Origin: Nemopilema nomurai
Lineage: Eukaryota > Cnidaria > Scyphozoa > Rhizostomeae > Rhizostomatidae
Length of the DNA: 64,000 nucleotides
NCBI GenBank assembly: GCA_003864495.1
Contig: ML133401.1
Coordinates: 3,835,189 to 3,899,188, forward strand
Direction: 5' to 3'
Shown: piece after piece, positions 14,012 through 26,506 of the stretch
Position numbering within the stretch: position 1 is the first letter of the stretch
Layout of the letters: every line of letters begins with the position of its first letter
Notes under the pieces: generated by a model
Database searches by the model: none
Seen by the model: only the letters and a program-made list of their open reading frames with translations
What the model was told of the DNA's origin: nothing
Position numbers and translations under genes: made by a program

Positions 14012-16212
14012 CTGATAGAAAGAAAAATGATGCGATTAGAATCACGAAAAAGATTGAAATATCTTTGAGTACTAATCACTAAGTAACACAAGAGAGAGGT
14101 GATTCCTTTCTTGTATGGGCCAAACTTTCCCAAATTCCAAACGCAACTAGCAATTATGGGTTGAGTAGAGAGTAGAATAACTTTAAGTTCGTCAATAGGC
14201 GTAAAAAACAGCTCAGAGAGCGATGTTTTAAGTAAATAGCCATATGGAATGACAAAAACAACACGAATTTACCTCCTGATGAATTCATGGACCCCTCGCA
14301 CAGCGGTTTGCTTGGAACGACTGAGTCTCGTTCCCGACAACTGTAGTCGTTGCTCGATTGGAATGCGCAGCTCGTCAAGTATTCGCTGCCATCGCTTCGA
14401 GCGACGGGGACACTTCGGGACACACTGCCTACTGTGGAACACGGGCGCTTATCTTCGGCTGGGGTCGACCTTGGAGAGCCTGTATCGAAAAAAAGATCAT
14501 TAGTTCAAGTCGAGTTTAAACGAGAATTCATAAGAAGGAGTGAACGATTCTGTGTTATATGTAATATGATGTAATATGTGAAGTTGTTCACTTACCAGAA
14601 CGACTTGAACATTGTTGACTCATCGGTGGGGCGAGGGCACTGTCTATATCATCTGTAGTCAGGTTTGGCAATGGAGCTGAAATTGTAAGAAAGTCTCGTT
14701 AGCAAACACAACCAGGCTAAAGCAATGTCAAACGAGGCTTGGCCCAAAGTTAAACGATATTACGCGTCATCAACCATCACTTTTAGAAAGTGGCCTGGAC
14801 ACTAGCGAATCAAAGTTGCTTACCTTTTCGGAGAACGCAGAGATGTGCCATCAAAATATCTCCATTGTACGCTGGTGCTAGCTTCAAGAACTCGTCTCTG
14901 GTGAGTCGGCAAAGTTCCCTCCCAGTCATGCAAAACTTGTTAACGTCCACATCTTTAAGGCTGAACTCCTTTATTGCCCAGTTGACCCACTGTTTTACGT
15001 GGTCCTTCGTCCAGCAATTAGGATCTAAGATGAGAAACGAAATTAAAACTCGAGCTACTTGCAAAAGCAGATATACAGAAGCCAAGTGGAACGTTTTCGC
15101 AATACCAAGAAGTCTAATGACATTTAGAAGCATTACCTTTCCAATCAGACGGGCGTTAAGCGCCATTATATTAATACGAGGTACGAAATTGCTCTAATGA
15201 AGACGAGTCGAGGGACTATTACTCGCAGCGAAGCTGTTGGGATTGCCGCGTTCGCCAGCCACACTATCATCAACAAAATAATCAAGGCCTCCTAATTTGG
15301 TGCTGGTTTAAAGGTTTCAAAGATAATGTGATCAGCATCCCTAGGAAGTTCTCATGCTGAGGAACATGGTTTATCTTTTCGTGACAGAACACTTTACAAA
15401 TTGCACCACAGGAGCTGCTCCGTTCTCTATAGCTGGAGCAGGCTGAGGTGTTACTCTGGCTGTCAAAGGCTCTGTACGACCTTGCAATTGACGTAAGAAA
15501 CAGTTGTGCCGGTGAGAAATAACACGGACATGTCTTGCCAAATATACGTACGAAAGATTACGGAAAATCTGAAGTCGGTTTTAGGTTGGGTTTTCGTGAG
15601 TTGAGGATGGTGAGGCACTTGTGGGGTTGCTGGGGCAGCATCAAAGTTAGGGTAAAGAGCTTAGTTTAAACTGATATTCCAACATCGACTGCGGATTTTA
15701 CATAAGAAACGGTGCTTTCACATCTGATCTTCTCAATGTCAGTTAGAGGAGGGAAATAAATCAAGGGAACTTCGTGCCGGGTCGCAAAAAGTCGAGACAA
15801 TTACGAGCTTAACAGATTTAAAAATCGATAAAACTTAGAAAAGCTAGAGTAAATGTTTTGCTAAGGAATATTTACCGGCGGGGACTATGACTCGCTTCTC
15901 GGTTTCTTCATAGTCTTGTAACAGGGGCTTCTCGTCGAGGGGCTCGTAAAATGTTGGTTTCTTGGGGGCGGTGTGGAAATCGTCGAAGTCGGGATCGAGG
16001 GTGCGTTTCCGGGGACCCCATGGATCTGACTTCGTGGGTTTGCCAGTGGGAACCTTCTGGTTGTCGTATGGATCGAATAGCGATTGCTCTTCGACGGAGT
16101 CGATGCTGAGGGCTTCCTGGTGACAGAAATAACAAAAGAAATTTAACCCAGTGTGATATGAACAACTTAATTGCGATCAACTTACCACGAGTTCGGAATT
16201 GGAGCTGATCAT
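13395..16212 (-). CDS. ERG: ERG/FLI1-like ETS transcription factor, complete six-exon coding region
   Basis: Sequence-specific nuclear transcription factor binding GGAA cores. Coding exons, in transcript order: 16186-16212, 15876-16116, 14824-15024, 14596-14676, 14273-14479, 13395-14011; all introns are GT/AG and the total is 1374 nt, giving 457 residues, close to FLI1/ERG length. Residues 10-23 carry an EALS...EEQSLF motif like that at the vertebrate ERG N-terminus; RVIVPAD (about 84-90) leads into a Pointed/SAM domain (about 90-156); a Ser/Pro-rich linker follows; the ETS domain spans about 287-372 with LWQFLLELL, the recognition helix [11 protein letters not shown] (Arg344 and Arg347 are the expected base-contacting arginines) and KRYAYKFDF. 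The tail is rich in Ala, Tyr, Gly and Pro. The ETS exon is clearly more GC-rich than its surroundings. Pointed plus ETS with these flanking motifs points to the ERG/FLI1/FEV class; assignment to ERG rather than FLI1 is not meaningful if this is a pre-duplication invertebrate orthologue. Confidence 0.95.
14273..14479 (-). CDS. ERG: ERG-like coding exon 5 (linker)
   Basis: 207 nt between acceptor CGATACAG and donor GTAAAT, symmetric phase 1. Encodes 69 residues of Ser/Arg-rich linker ([12 protein letters not shown] near its start, SMNSSG at its end) with no recognisable fold. Like exon 4 it is a possible cassette exon. Confidence 0.8.
14596..14676 (-). CDS. ERG: ERG-like coding exon 4 (linker)
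   Basis: 81 nt between acceptor AATTTCAG and donor GTAAGT, symmetric phase 1. Encodes 27 residues of Pro/Ser-rich linker ([17 protein letters not shown] and following). Being a multiple of three in symmetric phase, it could be skipped without a frameshift, as linker exons of vertebrate ERG are; skipping here is inference. Confidence 0.8.
14824..15024 (-). CDS. ERG: ERG-like coding exon 3 (Pointed domain)
   Basis: 201 nt, acceptor CATCTTAG, donor GTAAGC. Encodes the Pointed/SAM domain: [17 protein letters not shown] at the start, [13 protein letters not shown] in the middle, and [13 protein letters not shown] at the end. The pattern matches the ERG/FLI1 Pointed domain, used for protein interaction and oligomerisation. 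Confidence 0.93.
15876..16116 (-). CDS. ERG: ERG-like coding exon 2 (N-terminal region)
   Basis: Bounded by acceptor TCACCAG and donor GTAAAT; 241 nt, entering in phase 0 and leaving with one base over. Encodes [18 protein letters not shown] and ends with KRVIVPA, both recognisable from ERG-family N-termini. The remaining part is acidic and proline-rich and shows no fold. Confidence 0.9.
16186..16212 (-). CDS. ERG: ERG-like coding exon 1 (start codon)
   Basis: Start ATG at 16210-16212, nine codons (MISSNSELV), then a strong donor GTAAGT. Joins in phase 0 to the next exon so that the EALS...EEQSLF motif follows immediately, which supports this start. An upstream 5' UTR intron is possible: an acceptor-like pyrimidine tract ending in AG lies within about 35 bases 5' of the ATG. 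Confidence 0.85.
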
Positions 16213-17184
16213 GAGAAGATTTTCATAACATCACAAGACTCAAAAAAACTTCGAAACACGACAAGGCGGTCGTATTTATTCCTCTTATTAACGCATGTTT
16301 TTACAGACAATTCTGACAATACCAGTAGTTATTGCACGGAAGATCAATAACTTAACTTGTCTGAATAAGGCAGGAAAGTATACAACCAAGGCCTTCGGCT
16401 AGAAATCAGTTGGGTTTTGTGAAATAAATGAATGAGTAAACGAATCGAGAGTCTTGGATAAGTTTAAATTCCTTTACTGAATCTGCTCTCCAAAGTGTTA
16501 AACGAGTATCCAAATATCGAAAAGTGTTGGTATGATGAAACGGGGAAGCCCCGATAAAAGCAAAATTCTTCCGCGGCTTGGGTATCGTTTGCTGGTTGGA
16601 TATAAAATCATATGAAAAAGAATTCTCACCTGTGCATACATGGTTGGATCAGGTACAACATTTGCTTGAGAAAGATCCGAAGTTACAAACATCTTTACGA
16701 GCGAGTTCAACTATTTCCCTGTTCAAAAAACGCAAAGTTAGAAAGACGTATGGGCCAACGCAATAATACCGCTAAATTTCGCAAGAAAATAATATAAATG
16801 CAGAACTCCGCGTTGTAATAGAATGTCCTTGCATTCAGTGATGGAAGTCTTGAATGTCCACAACCTGACTTTGACAGCGGAAATATCAGAGTGGAGTGAA
16901 GGTTGATCTATTCCGTTCGACGGTGAAAATGAATGGACGAATGAATGAGAGGAGAAGAAAAAACTGACCGCGCACTTCGATCGCTCGGATGCAAGCAAAT
17001 TCACACGAAAACAAGACCCGTAAACATAGAGAACAGCTCCACAGTGAAAAGAAGTCCGTGTCTAATATAAACTCACCGAAATATAATATTTTTTATGACT
17101 TTCTTGATTCTGTATAACTTGATAACAACCTCTGGCGTTCTGTCCAGTTTCTGATACTTGAAACATTCCGGCGAACAGCTCCCT

Positions 17185-17190
17185 TTTATA
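17185..17190 (-). promoter_or_regulatory. Candidate TATA box for the ERG-like gene
   Basis: Minus-strand GAGTATAAAAGGGAGC is a good TATA context. Initiation about 25-30 bases downstream would give a short 5' UTR exon ending at a strong donor CG|GTGAGT (donor bases 17071-17076), which would splice to an acceptor just 5' of the ATG at 16212. The arrangement is inferred from consensus only. Confidence 0.4.
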
Positions 17191-20100
17191 CTCTAGGCAT
17201 TGTGCGCAAACAAACGGTTAAGCCAATTGTAATTCAAGCTGAAAAGTGACGAACGACAAAACATTTACAATGGTCAGGGGGCGTGTCAATCCTAGCTTGT
17301 GTCAATAAGTGACCAATCAAAAGAGCCTTTAGTGGACAAAGGTCGGATTCCCGCAGTTCAAAAGAAACACCTACGCCGAATTAATTTTCAAAAGTATCGT
17401 TGACATACCTAACAATATTGAACAATGGAACCCAGGACAGAAGTGGCATTCTTCAAGTCTCCAAAACGGGATTCAAAACATCATAGACAAGTCAGATCTA
17501 GGAAGGGCTTGAAATTATTATCAACAATCTTTAACCTTCGTCGAAAGGCTTCTTTCAGGCCAATTTTTTGACAACAAAATGGCGAAGGGAGCCACACGAT
17601 TATATTGCCAAACGAAGCGGGAGTATTAACATGAAGTGATTATTTCTGTTATTCTTTTTAATTTCGTTATTATTTCTAGCTACTGTCCATAATAAATTAA
17701 GCAATAGAAATCGTGTTAATTGGCCAGTTAAAATTTCTTTGAATAGGTCCTCCGGGGTTTTAGATCCACTTCTCACCCTTGAAAATTACCCCTTTGAAAT
17801 CAGTAATTAGTAGACGACTGGTTCTCACGGGCCGGCCCCATGGGGGCAAGGATGGAAAAATTAGACACCTTCAAGATAGGATGTGTATCTAAAAGGCGTT
17901 TTTGTGTCTTTGTCAAACACTTTACAGAGGCTTGACGTTTTCGCTGTGCCTATTTTGAATATTTTCTCCACTAAACACAAACAGGGGAAAGAAAATGTGT
18001 GAGAACTTGAATTGAAGTGTTGCCTTCAATGCTGATGGCGATAAAATATTGTACCGATGTTGCTATGTGTTTTAGCAAGAAAGGTCACGAAAAGGCATGA
18101 AAAACCTTGATTTTCGTTTAACTCAAAAAAAAACTTAATTCCCTTCAACATCACGCGAAGGATGATAAAAACACGGGAACAAGGAAAGGAACTACTCATT
18201 AAGGAAAATTTCTCATCTTTTTCGCGGTGAAACCAATTCCTATTCAAACCATAGAAGATTAGCATTTGCTATTGCACTGTTTGTAAATAGTTCTCTCGTC
18301 ATTCCTCAAATCTTGGCACTGCATAGCGAGCAACGTCGGCTTTTGGGGCTTTGACGTGAAAGCAAGGATTACCGACTCGAAAACAGTTGCGTGTTTTTCT
18401 TGAACCCAGCCAGTCCGCCTTGAACGGACCGCGACGTCTTTGGGCCAAAACATTTTTAATCTGAGTTGTCACAGTTACGCAACGGATTACACTCACTGGT
18501 CCTTTCAATTTTTTATCATTTATTTCTTCCCTTTAAGTTCTATTTCTTCACATATTAAGCAAATTTATTTGATGGGACAAAATTAACTTTTATTTGGCTA
18601 CAATACACCAAGCCTGCATTGAGTAGATTATATAAATCAACCTGTTACTAGCCGTATTCAGCTGCCGGCAAAAGGGCTTCACAAAGTCGAGTGGCCACAA
18701 AATCAGTAAATGCTACCTTGCAGTTATATTTTCACATTCAAGTGTTAGCGAAAGGATGAGAAATTTTCAAATTAAATTGGCAACCTTATGCAAGTGCCCA
18801 GGTCCTCTAAAAACGCGACCTGCAGCCTACCTTAGTTTTTTGATGGCTTGGAAATACTGTCTTTGGACTGACACTTCCATCAGAAAAATGACCTCTCATT
18901 ATTTTATTTGGCACCACCGCAAGCCAGAAAATACATGCTCGCGGCAATCAATGTGATTTTAATCACGATGCTTGCCCTCTAAAGTGGGCCTAAAATGTAT
19001 GTTGTGGCCTTTGTGCTGCAATTTTCGGCAATGAATTTCACAGGCTATTGTATTCACCAAGACATACCAAACTATCGCCGAAGAAACTGCTAACTGTACC
19101 AGTATTCAGCTGGGTAATTAAAAAATTGTTACCACTGCAGGTAATGAGAACACCCCCATTGCTGCCCCTTAAAGAGCCTACGCAGCTTTCAATACGACAA
19201 CAGATAGCTCTTTTGGATGTTTCAACTTTCACAATAAGTATTTCATAAGGTTTTCGCTAGTCGCTCCTGTTTTGGAATAACCCCTTTGGGGTGGCGGGGG
19301 TGGTGGGGGAGGTGGTATGATTGTAAGCAAAACTTCACCCCTTTAATGGAAAGGATGCACGCCGAGCCTTTGGTTTGTTTTACAGGCGATAAAGAAGCCT
19401 TTTAACAATCCCTTTTCAGCTTTTGGTTCGCGTGCAATCTCTTGCCAGCAGTTGGTGACTGCGGTGCTGTGCCCTTAACCTGGCGCAGCAACACAGCATG
19501 AGGGCCAGCAGGTCGTGCTGAAGTCATCATTAATTCGTCGACTTATCTACTGTCTAGTGAACTGCCTACAGGCGTCCAGACATCAAATGTTCACAAGTGA
19601 CTCCAAATGTTTTTGCTGCGCCACTTATCTCGGGCGAGTCGCCTTCGCGTGCCAACGTTCTGTCTTGCGGCACACCGGCCGCCCTTGTTTACACCCAAAT
19701 TATCTGACGAGAACCTTGTCTGCAATTCCCAGGCCAGCGGTTTCCAGATCTGAACAAAATTTTATCAATGCTCTCTGTTTGAAATAATAAAAGGCCGGAA
19801 ACCCCTATCAAGCTAGAACAAACGCGAGTCAGTCATCCACAGCTTGAGATTACTGATTTTTCCTTCTCCAGAATGAATGGCTGTAGGGGATAAAATCGGT
19901 AGACTACAACAGAAGAATGGGTTTTGCGCCCAATAAACAGTGGATTTAGATCTTGTCTGTTCAAGTGCTCCCAAGTGATTCGACTTGGAGCATTGTTAAC
20001 TATTTTTAAAGTCATTTCTTTCCAATCTGGTTTCATGTCGTCCAGAACTTAAAACGATTAATCCCTTTTCTAATCGAAGCTCATCCATTTATATTGGGTC

Positions 20101-22056
20101 CACACGCTGTTTTGGTTATTCAAGAGGAAAAATATTGTCCCTCTACAGGATCAGCTAACCAGAACTGACTAGTGGCCAAATTGAAGAACTCCGTAGCAAA
20201 TGACGCATTCTGAAAACTTTTCCCCGTGTCAGAGAACTTCGAAGTTTTGATGCCAAAATCATGTTCTCGGGGACCAGGTGGATTAGGGGCGTGCCATTTC
20301 TAGCCGAGCCAAGCATTCAAGAGCACATTGGTGATTTATCTATGCCACATGTAGGGAATTCGACTGCCTTTACAGAATGAAATTTAGTGAGTAGAAATGT
20401 CGCCTCATTAACACTCGGGCGTTTTCGTGTGTACTTAACAAGACACTGCATGAATCAAAGATAATACCAATGCATGAGTCAAAGGGTTGGGTCAAGGATG
20501 CAGTTTCGTGTCAAAGTTCTTTAGGACAAGGAGCCCCCAGTCCTCGCTCAGGGGCCTCCACAATACTGACCCCATGGTTTGGAAACGAGGACCCTTGAAC
20601 TGACTAGAGGCTGATTTACAACCAGAACATCAAGCTGCAAAAACATTGGCGGAGAGATGCTGTTCCCCAAACTATTGATATATTGCACCAACCCAGGCAT
20701 TAAGTAAATAGACGTATCAAGATGAGATTAAGAAAGATCAGTTTAGACAGTTCCTAATCCCATCAGCCTAAATAAGGGGGCGTCTTTCTCCTCAACGAAG
20801 GTATTATCCTTTTTCTAGAATTAGGACAATAGTATCGGGGGAAATTTCAGTTGTACAATTTAATGACAGATGTGGATGAATGGAAAGCGAGAGGGCTACA
20901 GGAGCCCTGGAGGCATCTATATGAACGCTTGAATCATATCCCAGTTAATCGCTGTTAATTTTTTCCCAATCTAATCAGATTTTGACAAATAGCCAAATTG
21001 TCCTATCTTGAAAAGTTTTGTGAGAATTAAAGGAAGAAAAAAAATTGTGGAGAAACAAGAGATGGTTTGCACTAGGGGGGAAAGAGGAGTAAAGTCGGAT
21101 GAGAAAAGAGAAAGGGGAAACAGTCTCCCTCTTCGAGTCTCCTTTTCTATAAAAACGAAAGAACACTCCTGGCTTTCAATCACTCCTCGAGTCTCCTTTT
21201 CTATAAAGACGAAAGAAGACTTATGGCTTTCAATAACTTGGGCCCTGATTTGCTGACAGCATCATGTTCTTCCACTTAAATGAGACTCTGGTGTGAATTT
21301 GTTTGTGTGCCGGATAGCGACAAATGGAATCTGTCACCTTTTGTTGATTTAAGGCCGCGCCAGTTTATCTGGTATGTGATCGAAGACGTTATATGAAATA
21401 TCTCATCACACTGCAACTCATCGGCTTGGAGGCCGTAACGGCACACAATCTGTGTGAAAAGAGAATTTGGAACTGTGAGGTGTTGTACTGGTAAAGTGTT
21501 GAGTCATAGCAAATGGCTACTGCTCCTTTGAGATATGCCGCTGCCAAGTTCACACCCACTGTTGACAATACGTGACTGTGCGGTACAATAGGAGGTTCAA
21601 CCCGTGAGAGAACAATGAAATATTTTCTCAGGGCAGATTTCAAAAGCTTTAGTGTTTTATCACAGGGGCTGACGTCACTATAATGGGATGTAAGAACTCT
21701 AATGCGGCACCTGCAAACAGCTTTATTAATCTACCTGGACTTATTGACTAACTATCTTTAATCGTTATCAGACTATTCAATAAAAGTTATTTAATGATTT
21801 CCAACCAAAGAGAAGGTACAATGATCGAAAAAAGTATACGAACACGGAAAACAGAAAAGATGTTTTTTCAACTATGACATCACTCATACGAAACCATTCC
21901 ACTTTATTACGTGACCAACAAGGAATCAAAATTGGTCTGTACCCATCAAGTATATGCCTGTCCGTACTTCCTCGTAAGAAGCAAGGCGGAACAACACTTT
22001 AATTGGCTAATTTCTAGAACTGCGAATTCGCAACCCACCTCGAGTTTTGGCAGCAG
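17191..22056. other. No recognised gene; upstream of the ERG-like gene
   Basis: Contains the 54 bp tandem duplication and a perfect TGACGTCA at 21670-21677. May include regulatory DNA of the ERG-like gene; none can be shown. Confidence 0.55.
21134..21240. repeat. Direct tandem duplication, period 54
   Basis: CGAGTCTCCTTTTCTATAAA starts at 21134 and again at 21188; the following GACGAAAGAA and GGCTTTCAAT blocks are also shared. Two imperfect copies, each with a TATAAA core. Confidence 0.8.
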
Positions 22057-22058
22057 TA

Positions 22059-22443
22059 CATGCTTTTCTTTATAAGGAACCACTTTTTAAGGAACCTACA
22101 TGCAGAAGGCCGAAATATTTAAAGAACTTATACTACTAAAAACGAAATCCCTAAGGAACTTTTCGATTTTTATAACTGCAAGCATCAAGAACTAAAAAGC
22201 CCATTCATTTGCAGCCAATACTCGCATCGATTGTTTGCTATTCGTGTGTCAAGTGCTTCGTGGAGTAGTTTTTGCATATGCTGTCTCGCCCCTCTCTCTA
22301 TTAAGTGATAAGGCTTCTTAATGTGCAGCGAAATTAAGGAACTTTTAAGGAACTTTTAGTACTAAAATCTGATCATTTGAGGCCTACGAATAAGGAACTT
22401 TTGGAACTAGGCCTTGGGGTAGGTTCCTTATAAAAAAAGCGTG
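22059..22443. mobile_element. TA-flanked MITE, family 1, copy 1
   Basis: 385 bp element with inverted ends (left CATGCTTTTCTTTATAAGGAACC-like, right its near complement ending GCGTG) flanked by TA on both sides (22057-22058, 22444-22445), suggesting a Tc1/mariner-like TA target. Internally it repeats AAGGAACTTTT several times. It has no coding capacity and is readily aligned along its length with 39684-40072. Confidence 0.8.
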
Positions 22444-23817
22444 TAGTGCCGGAATGTGTTGCTGGATTCGCTGAATTCAAGCAGCACCGCTATCGTCAAG
22501 TTATTCAAGAGCTGGCATCCCTCTGAAAAAGTGAACGTAGAACTGTTGAGAGCCCTATCAAAATAGATGCTTTTAAAACTACCCGGGTTCTCACAACCAA
22601 AAACGAAAACAAAGTTTTCATTTGGCCTTGTCAATCTCCTGAACACTAATTTCTAAAACTCTGTTGCCTTATGAATTAATCGAATTCCTTCATCGTTGTG
22701 CATAAAGAACAGTTAAGAAAGACTCTCCACCTTCAATAAAACTAAACAGCACGATTTTCATCGTTACCAAGCTAATCATTACCATCAATTTCGCCCTTGG
22801 GTCATCTCGATCGCAATAAGGGCCCGCTAGGTGTCACGTGCCTTAGATTTTTCTATTGCGCAACCGCTAGCCATTGACGCAGCAAATGCCCGTGGATTAT
22901 GATCAAAGGCTTGAGCATGAATCAAAACTTATTAAATAATCCAATGAGGAATTCATAAAGCTACGAATCACTGCAAACATATTAGCCAGTCGATAGAATC
23001 TCTTCACAGTCATCTTACACTTCTGACGTCACATATGAATAAAGCGTGATCGTGACTGCGGTCATCCTTGTAGGATTCTTAGAATTACTCTCCACGTAGA
23101 TTGAATTTTCCCTTTGTGATCAACATGGAGTAGACTTATTTTAGCTTCGGTTAAAATAAGATTCACTGATAAGGAAACCATACTGGCAAGTGTTTCCCTG
23201 TCTTTCAACTGGTGAAAACAGAGCTTTTCTTATTTTATACGATCTAAGCATTTATACATTGCTTCAATCAATTCTTATGGTTTGTTTATGCCACTGGGTC
23301 GTAACGACGCCAAAGCATGACTTGTGAACTGGAACCTCAAAGGGTCTGATAAATTAGAAACACTAATATTGTGATTTTGTTTGAAGCCAGAAGTACTGAC
23401 TTCGTAAATTGTACTTTAAGGCTGAAAGAAATTTTCAAAAGTTTTCAGCATCGAATTATTTATGCATGAAATGCATTACATTACAAGAAAAATCGTTAAT
23501 TATTATTAATCAGTCATAGAGACTTAATCGTTTCGTAAGGTAGAAATTTAAATTTTCTCAAGTGTTAGAAGTAAGAGAGAATATGCAATTGCTACAATAT
23601 GCTCCCAATACACTATCCCGACAGCACAAACGCAAGGACGAATACAATAAGAATTCAATAGGACAATTTGTTTATGAATTAAAATCTAACTTGTATGCTT
23701 TGCAAAAAACTCACTCCTTAAATAGAAGAACCTGTATATTACCAATAACTTCATGAAATCAGTACCAATTTGCACTGGTGTAGGCCTGACTTCCTACAGG
23801 GGTGTAGACTTTTTCAA

Positions 23818-23860
23818 GGGGAGGGGGAGTCGTACTAAAGCCACGGAGCCCCCTCCCCTA
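23818..23860. repeat. Purine/pyrimidine inverted repeat
   Basis: AAGGGGAGGGGGAGTC is followed about 20 bases later by GAGCCCCCTCCCCT, able to form a GC stem in an AT-rich region. Possibly a degraded small MITE; no target duplication was identified. Confidence 0.4.
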
Positions 23861-24181
23861 AGCCTGTCTCTATACATTCCAATTTACAAAGACCTGGGCA
23901 ATGACATTGACTTTCCTTTACCATGATCATATCATATGCTGTCACCTTTGGTTAAACTGTTTGCTGAAATTTTTTCTCTCGCTAACTAGACAATGGCTCA
24001 ATAAAGTTTGACAAACGCAAATGTAAACATTTAGATATGGTCTATATTGTACCGTCTCCTGTCACAGAACAGGAGACAGAGTTGTTAGGGTTGGCGGTCA
24101 TGTTTTTAAACTTCTCGCAGCAAAAATTACCACACTGTTCGTTCGGTGGCTCAATTTTTGCCATGTGGTACGTCCGGGAGT

Positions 24182-24199
24182 ACCCAGGGTACCAGACTC
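24182..24199. repeat. Short shared motif GGGTACCAGACTC, copy 1
   Basis: ACCCAGGGTACCAGACTC; the 13-base core recurs at 48783-48795. A second TACCCAGGG lies 3' near 24234. Likely a remnant of a dispersed repeat. Confidence 0.4.
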
Positions 24200-26503
24200 G
24201 CTATGTATCAAACAATTTTACATATAATCTTGTACCCAGGGTTTTCCGGGGGCAGATTGCTAAATTAGTATGACGTTGTGAGTTGAACAGAATAAACCGC
24301 AACCGATTACGTCACTATATAAGAAAACAATTTGTTTCCATATATGACAGTGCAGCCAAGGATTTTGTTACAACACAGTTTTTCTTGAAGTTTTAAACTA
24401 AGTAGGGTATCAAGGCTTTGAAAAAACAACGTTATTCTTCTAAAAGTCAGCTTAACAGCTTGAGAAAAAAGTCTCCTGTCACCGTAAAGGGTGTGGCTTG
24501 GAGAACCTCTAATTTATTCCCTCGCCCGATTTTCGAAGGTAGGGCACGGCATTGATAAAAGAGCAGTTCCATTTACGTCTCCTTCGCAGCGACAGAATTC
24601 TGTACCCCAAGTCCAAGTACTTAAAAATTAAATTATTTCGATAAATCAAACTGGGACAAGTGGTTGTGTAGTGTGCACTAGTACATGAAAGCCGAATTGT
24701 TGTAAGCCAAAACGTTATATCTACATCTTTGTTTGTTGTTTGACAAACAGCCAGAATTCACGATTGCAAAAACTTCAGGTAAGATGAACAGAGCTGACGA
24801 AATTCGATATCGTTAAACTGGAGAGACACAAAGCTGTCCTTGTTTCAAAGCAAATATTTGAAATTTTGTTTGACTTTTGGCCGTCTAAATGACACGATCT
24901 ATGCTGAGCAATGAAATTTTGCTTGCTTTTCTATTCTTAAAAAACAGCCCATTCAACGAATGACAGTCACAAGGTGACATTGTTCTAGCCCGAGCAGCAA
25001 TTTCCTCATAACTGAAAAATAATGATATTCTGCATCTGTTGCCTCGCACACATAAAGGTATTCGCTAAAACGAGGCCCCACCACTGTGAAGGCTTTTTAG
25101 GCAAAGAGACCGAGAATGAACGGACCATTGATATCTTTTGGACGCCATTCCAAAGTGGCGGCATGGTTCTAAAAAATCGTCATTTCTGAACTATTTTCAC
25201 CTTTTACAGCAGGAATAGAGCCGAAACATGGTGAAGTGAAAGTTAAATACGGCATCAAAATTAATGAGTCGAATAGACGGCAATATCACGGTTTTGTCGT
25301 TATCCAATTTGAAACAAATCTCTGCTCTATTTGAAGGAACCACGTCGAACAACGTTAAAAGAAAACCCAATAATACCGTGTTCCTCGGAAAGGACAACTT
25401 AACAACAAGATGGCACCACCGAAGTGTTGATGAAACTCATCCGGGCGAAATTCTCTGCACGTCGACAAAACCACCTTAATAAATCTTTGAAAGAGCCTCT
25501 AGAAGCGTATAAGGGCGTTCGAATCGGCCCCTCCCAATGGTCGCGGGGTTTCAAGGAGGCACCGGAATGATCCGCCTTGTGTCTAGTCCTACAAATTCTA
25601 ACAGTTGTTTATTGATCCCACAAAACCGAAGATCACCCTGTATTGACGAGACAGAGTCTGGGAAAGGAGCATGAAACGGATTCAAGAAAGAGGTCAACAA
25701 ATGTCATGGCTGTTAAGTTCTCGGCCTAGTTCACCGCATACACTAACACACCCCGAGGCTTCCCTGCTCAGGAATGACGTATTCTGTGACGTAATTCAGT
25801 GGCCATGGGATTTCGAATAAGCATGCTTTGTCAATTGGCAGCTATCAAATTGTAAATACAAGTCGCTGTTTCTGAAATTCCCAGGTATCTCTAGGCAAAC
25901 ATTGTCTTCTTCTTGGTTTCCCGAGGAATTAATCAATTGTACATACAACCGGTTACGCAAATGTGAAGCTTTAATTAGCAAAGGGCCTAACAGAAGAACG
26001 ATCAGCCTGTTATTGTGGAACGAGACTTTTTGCCAGGCAGTGGAAAGAAAAGGGAAGGTTTTGGAATTACTTGCAGGGAGATAATTTAATGAACGAGATA
26101 CTTCGAATTTAACAAGGACCCCTGCATTTCTTGTTCGACACCAAAGGGCCCCATGCGAAATGAAACCAAAACGACTTTGGCTATCAGCCAAGGATATCGC
26201 GTACCATAATGAATGATAATTGGCCAACAGACACCTGGATACTCCTCACAAGTTAACATTATTACTGTCCATTTGCTCAAAGGCCTAGACAACAGTCAGA
26301 GAAATTTTGTCATGTCTACAAGTGCTTTCAGTGTCCATTTCAACACTGTTTTTCGAGCATCAACGATTCTAACCAGCATGCATTGCGCGCTTGAGAATTA
26401 TCTTCGATGTGATTTATCCTCGCTATCAATCAGCACCATTCAGGCGACGTCCTCCCAGGGGGCTGCAAAATGCATCGCAGCTGAAGCTCAATACTTGAAT
26501 GAA

Positions 26504-26506
26504 TTA
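26504..26506. repeat. Left TTA target-site duplication of the Harbinger element
   Basis: TTA directly abuts the left inverted repeat and is matched by TTA at 27907-27909 on the right, as expected for PIF/Harbinger insertion. Confidence 0.85.

Larger units (their letters stand above)
22446..26503. other. No recognised gene
   Basis: Contains a TGACGTCA site at 23024-23031, the 23818 inverted repeat and the 24182 motif. A 143-codon minus-strand frame at 25796-26227 shows no domain and no codon pattern I trust. Confidence 0.55.

Noticed and set aside
13412..14133. Several 70-142 codon frames on both strands over the ETS exon
   Set aside because: They are out-of-frame or antisense readings of the GC-rich ETS exon; the correct frame gives a full ETS domain with proper splice borders.
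14790..15197. 135-codon plus-strand frame
   Set aside because: Antisense to the Pointed-domain exon; it shows no domain of its own.
25796..26227. 143-codon minus-strand frame near the Harbinger element
   Set aside because: No recognisable motif, and about one random frame of this length is expected in 64 kb of such composition by a rough hand estimate.
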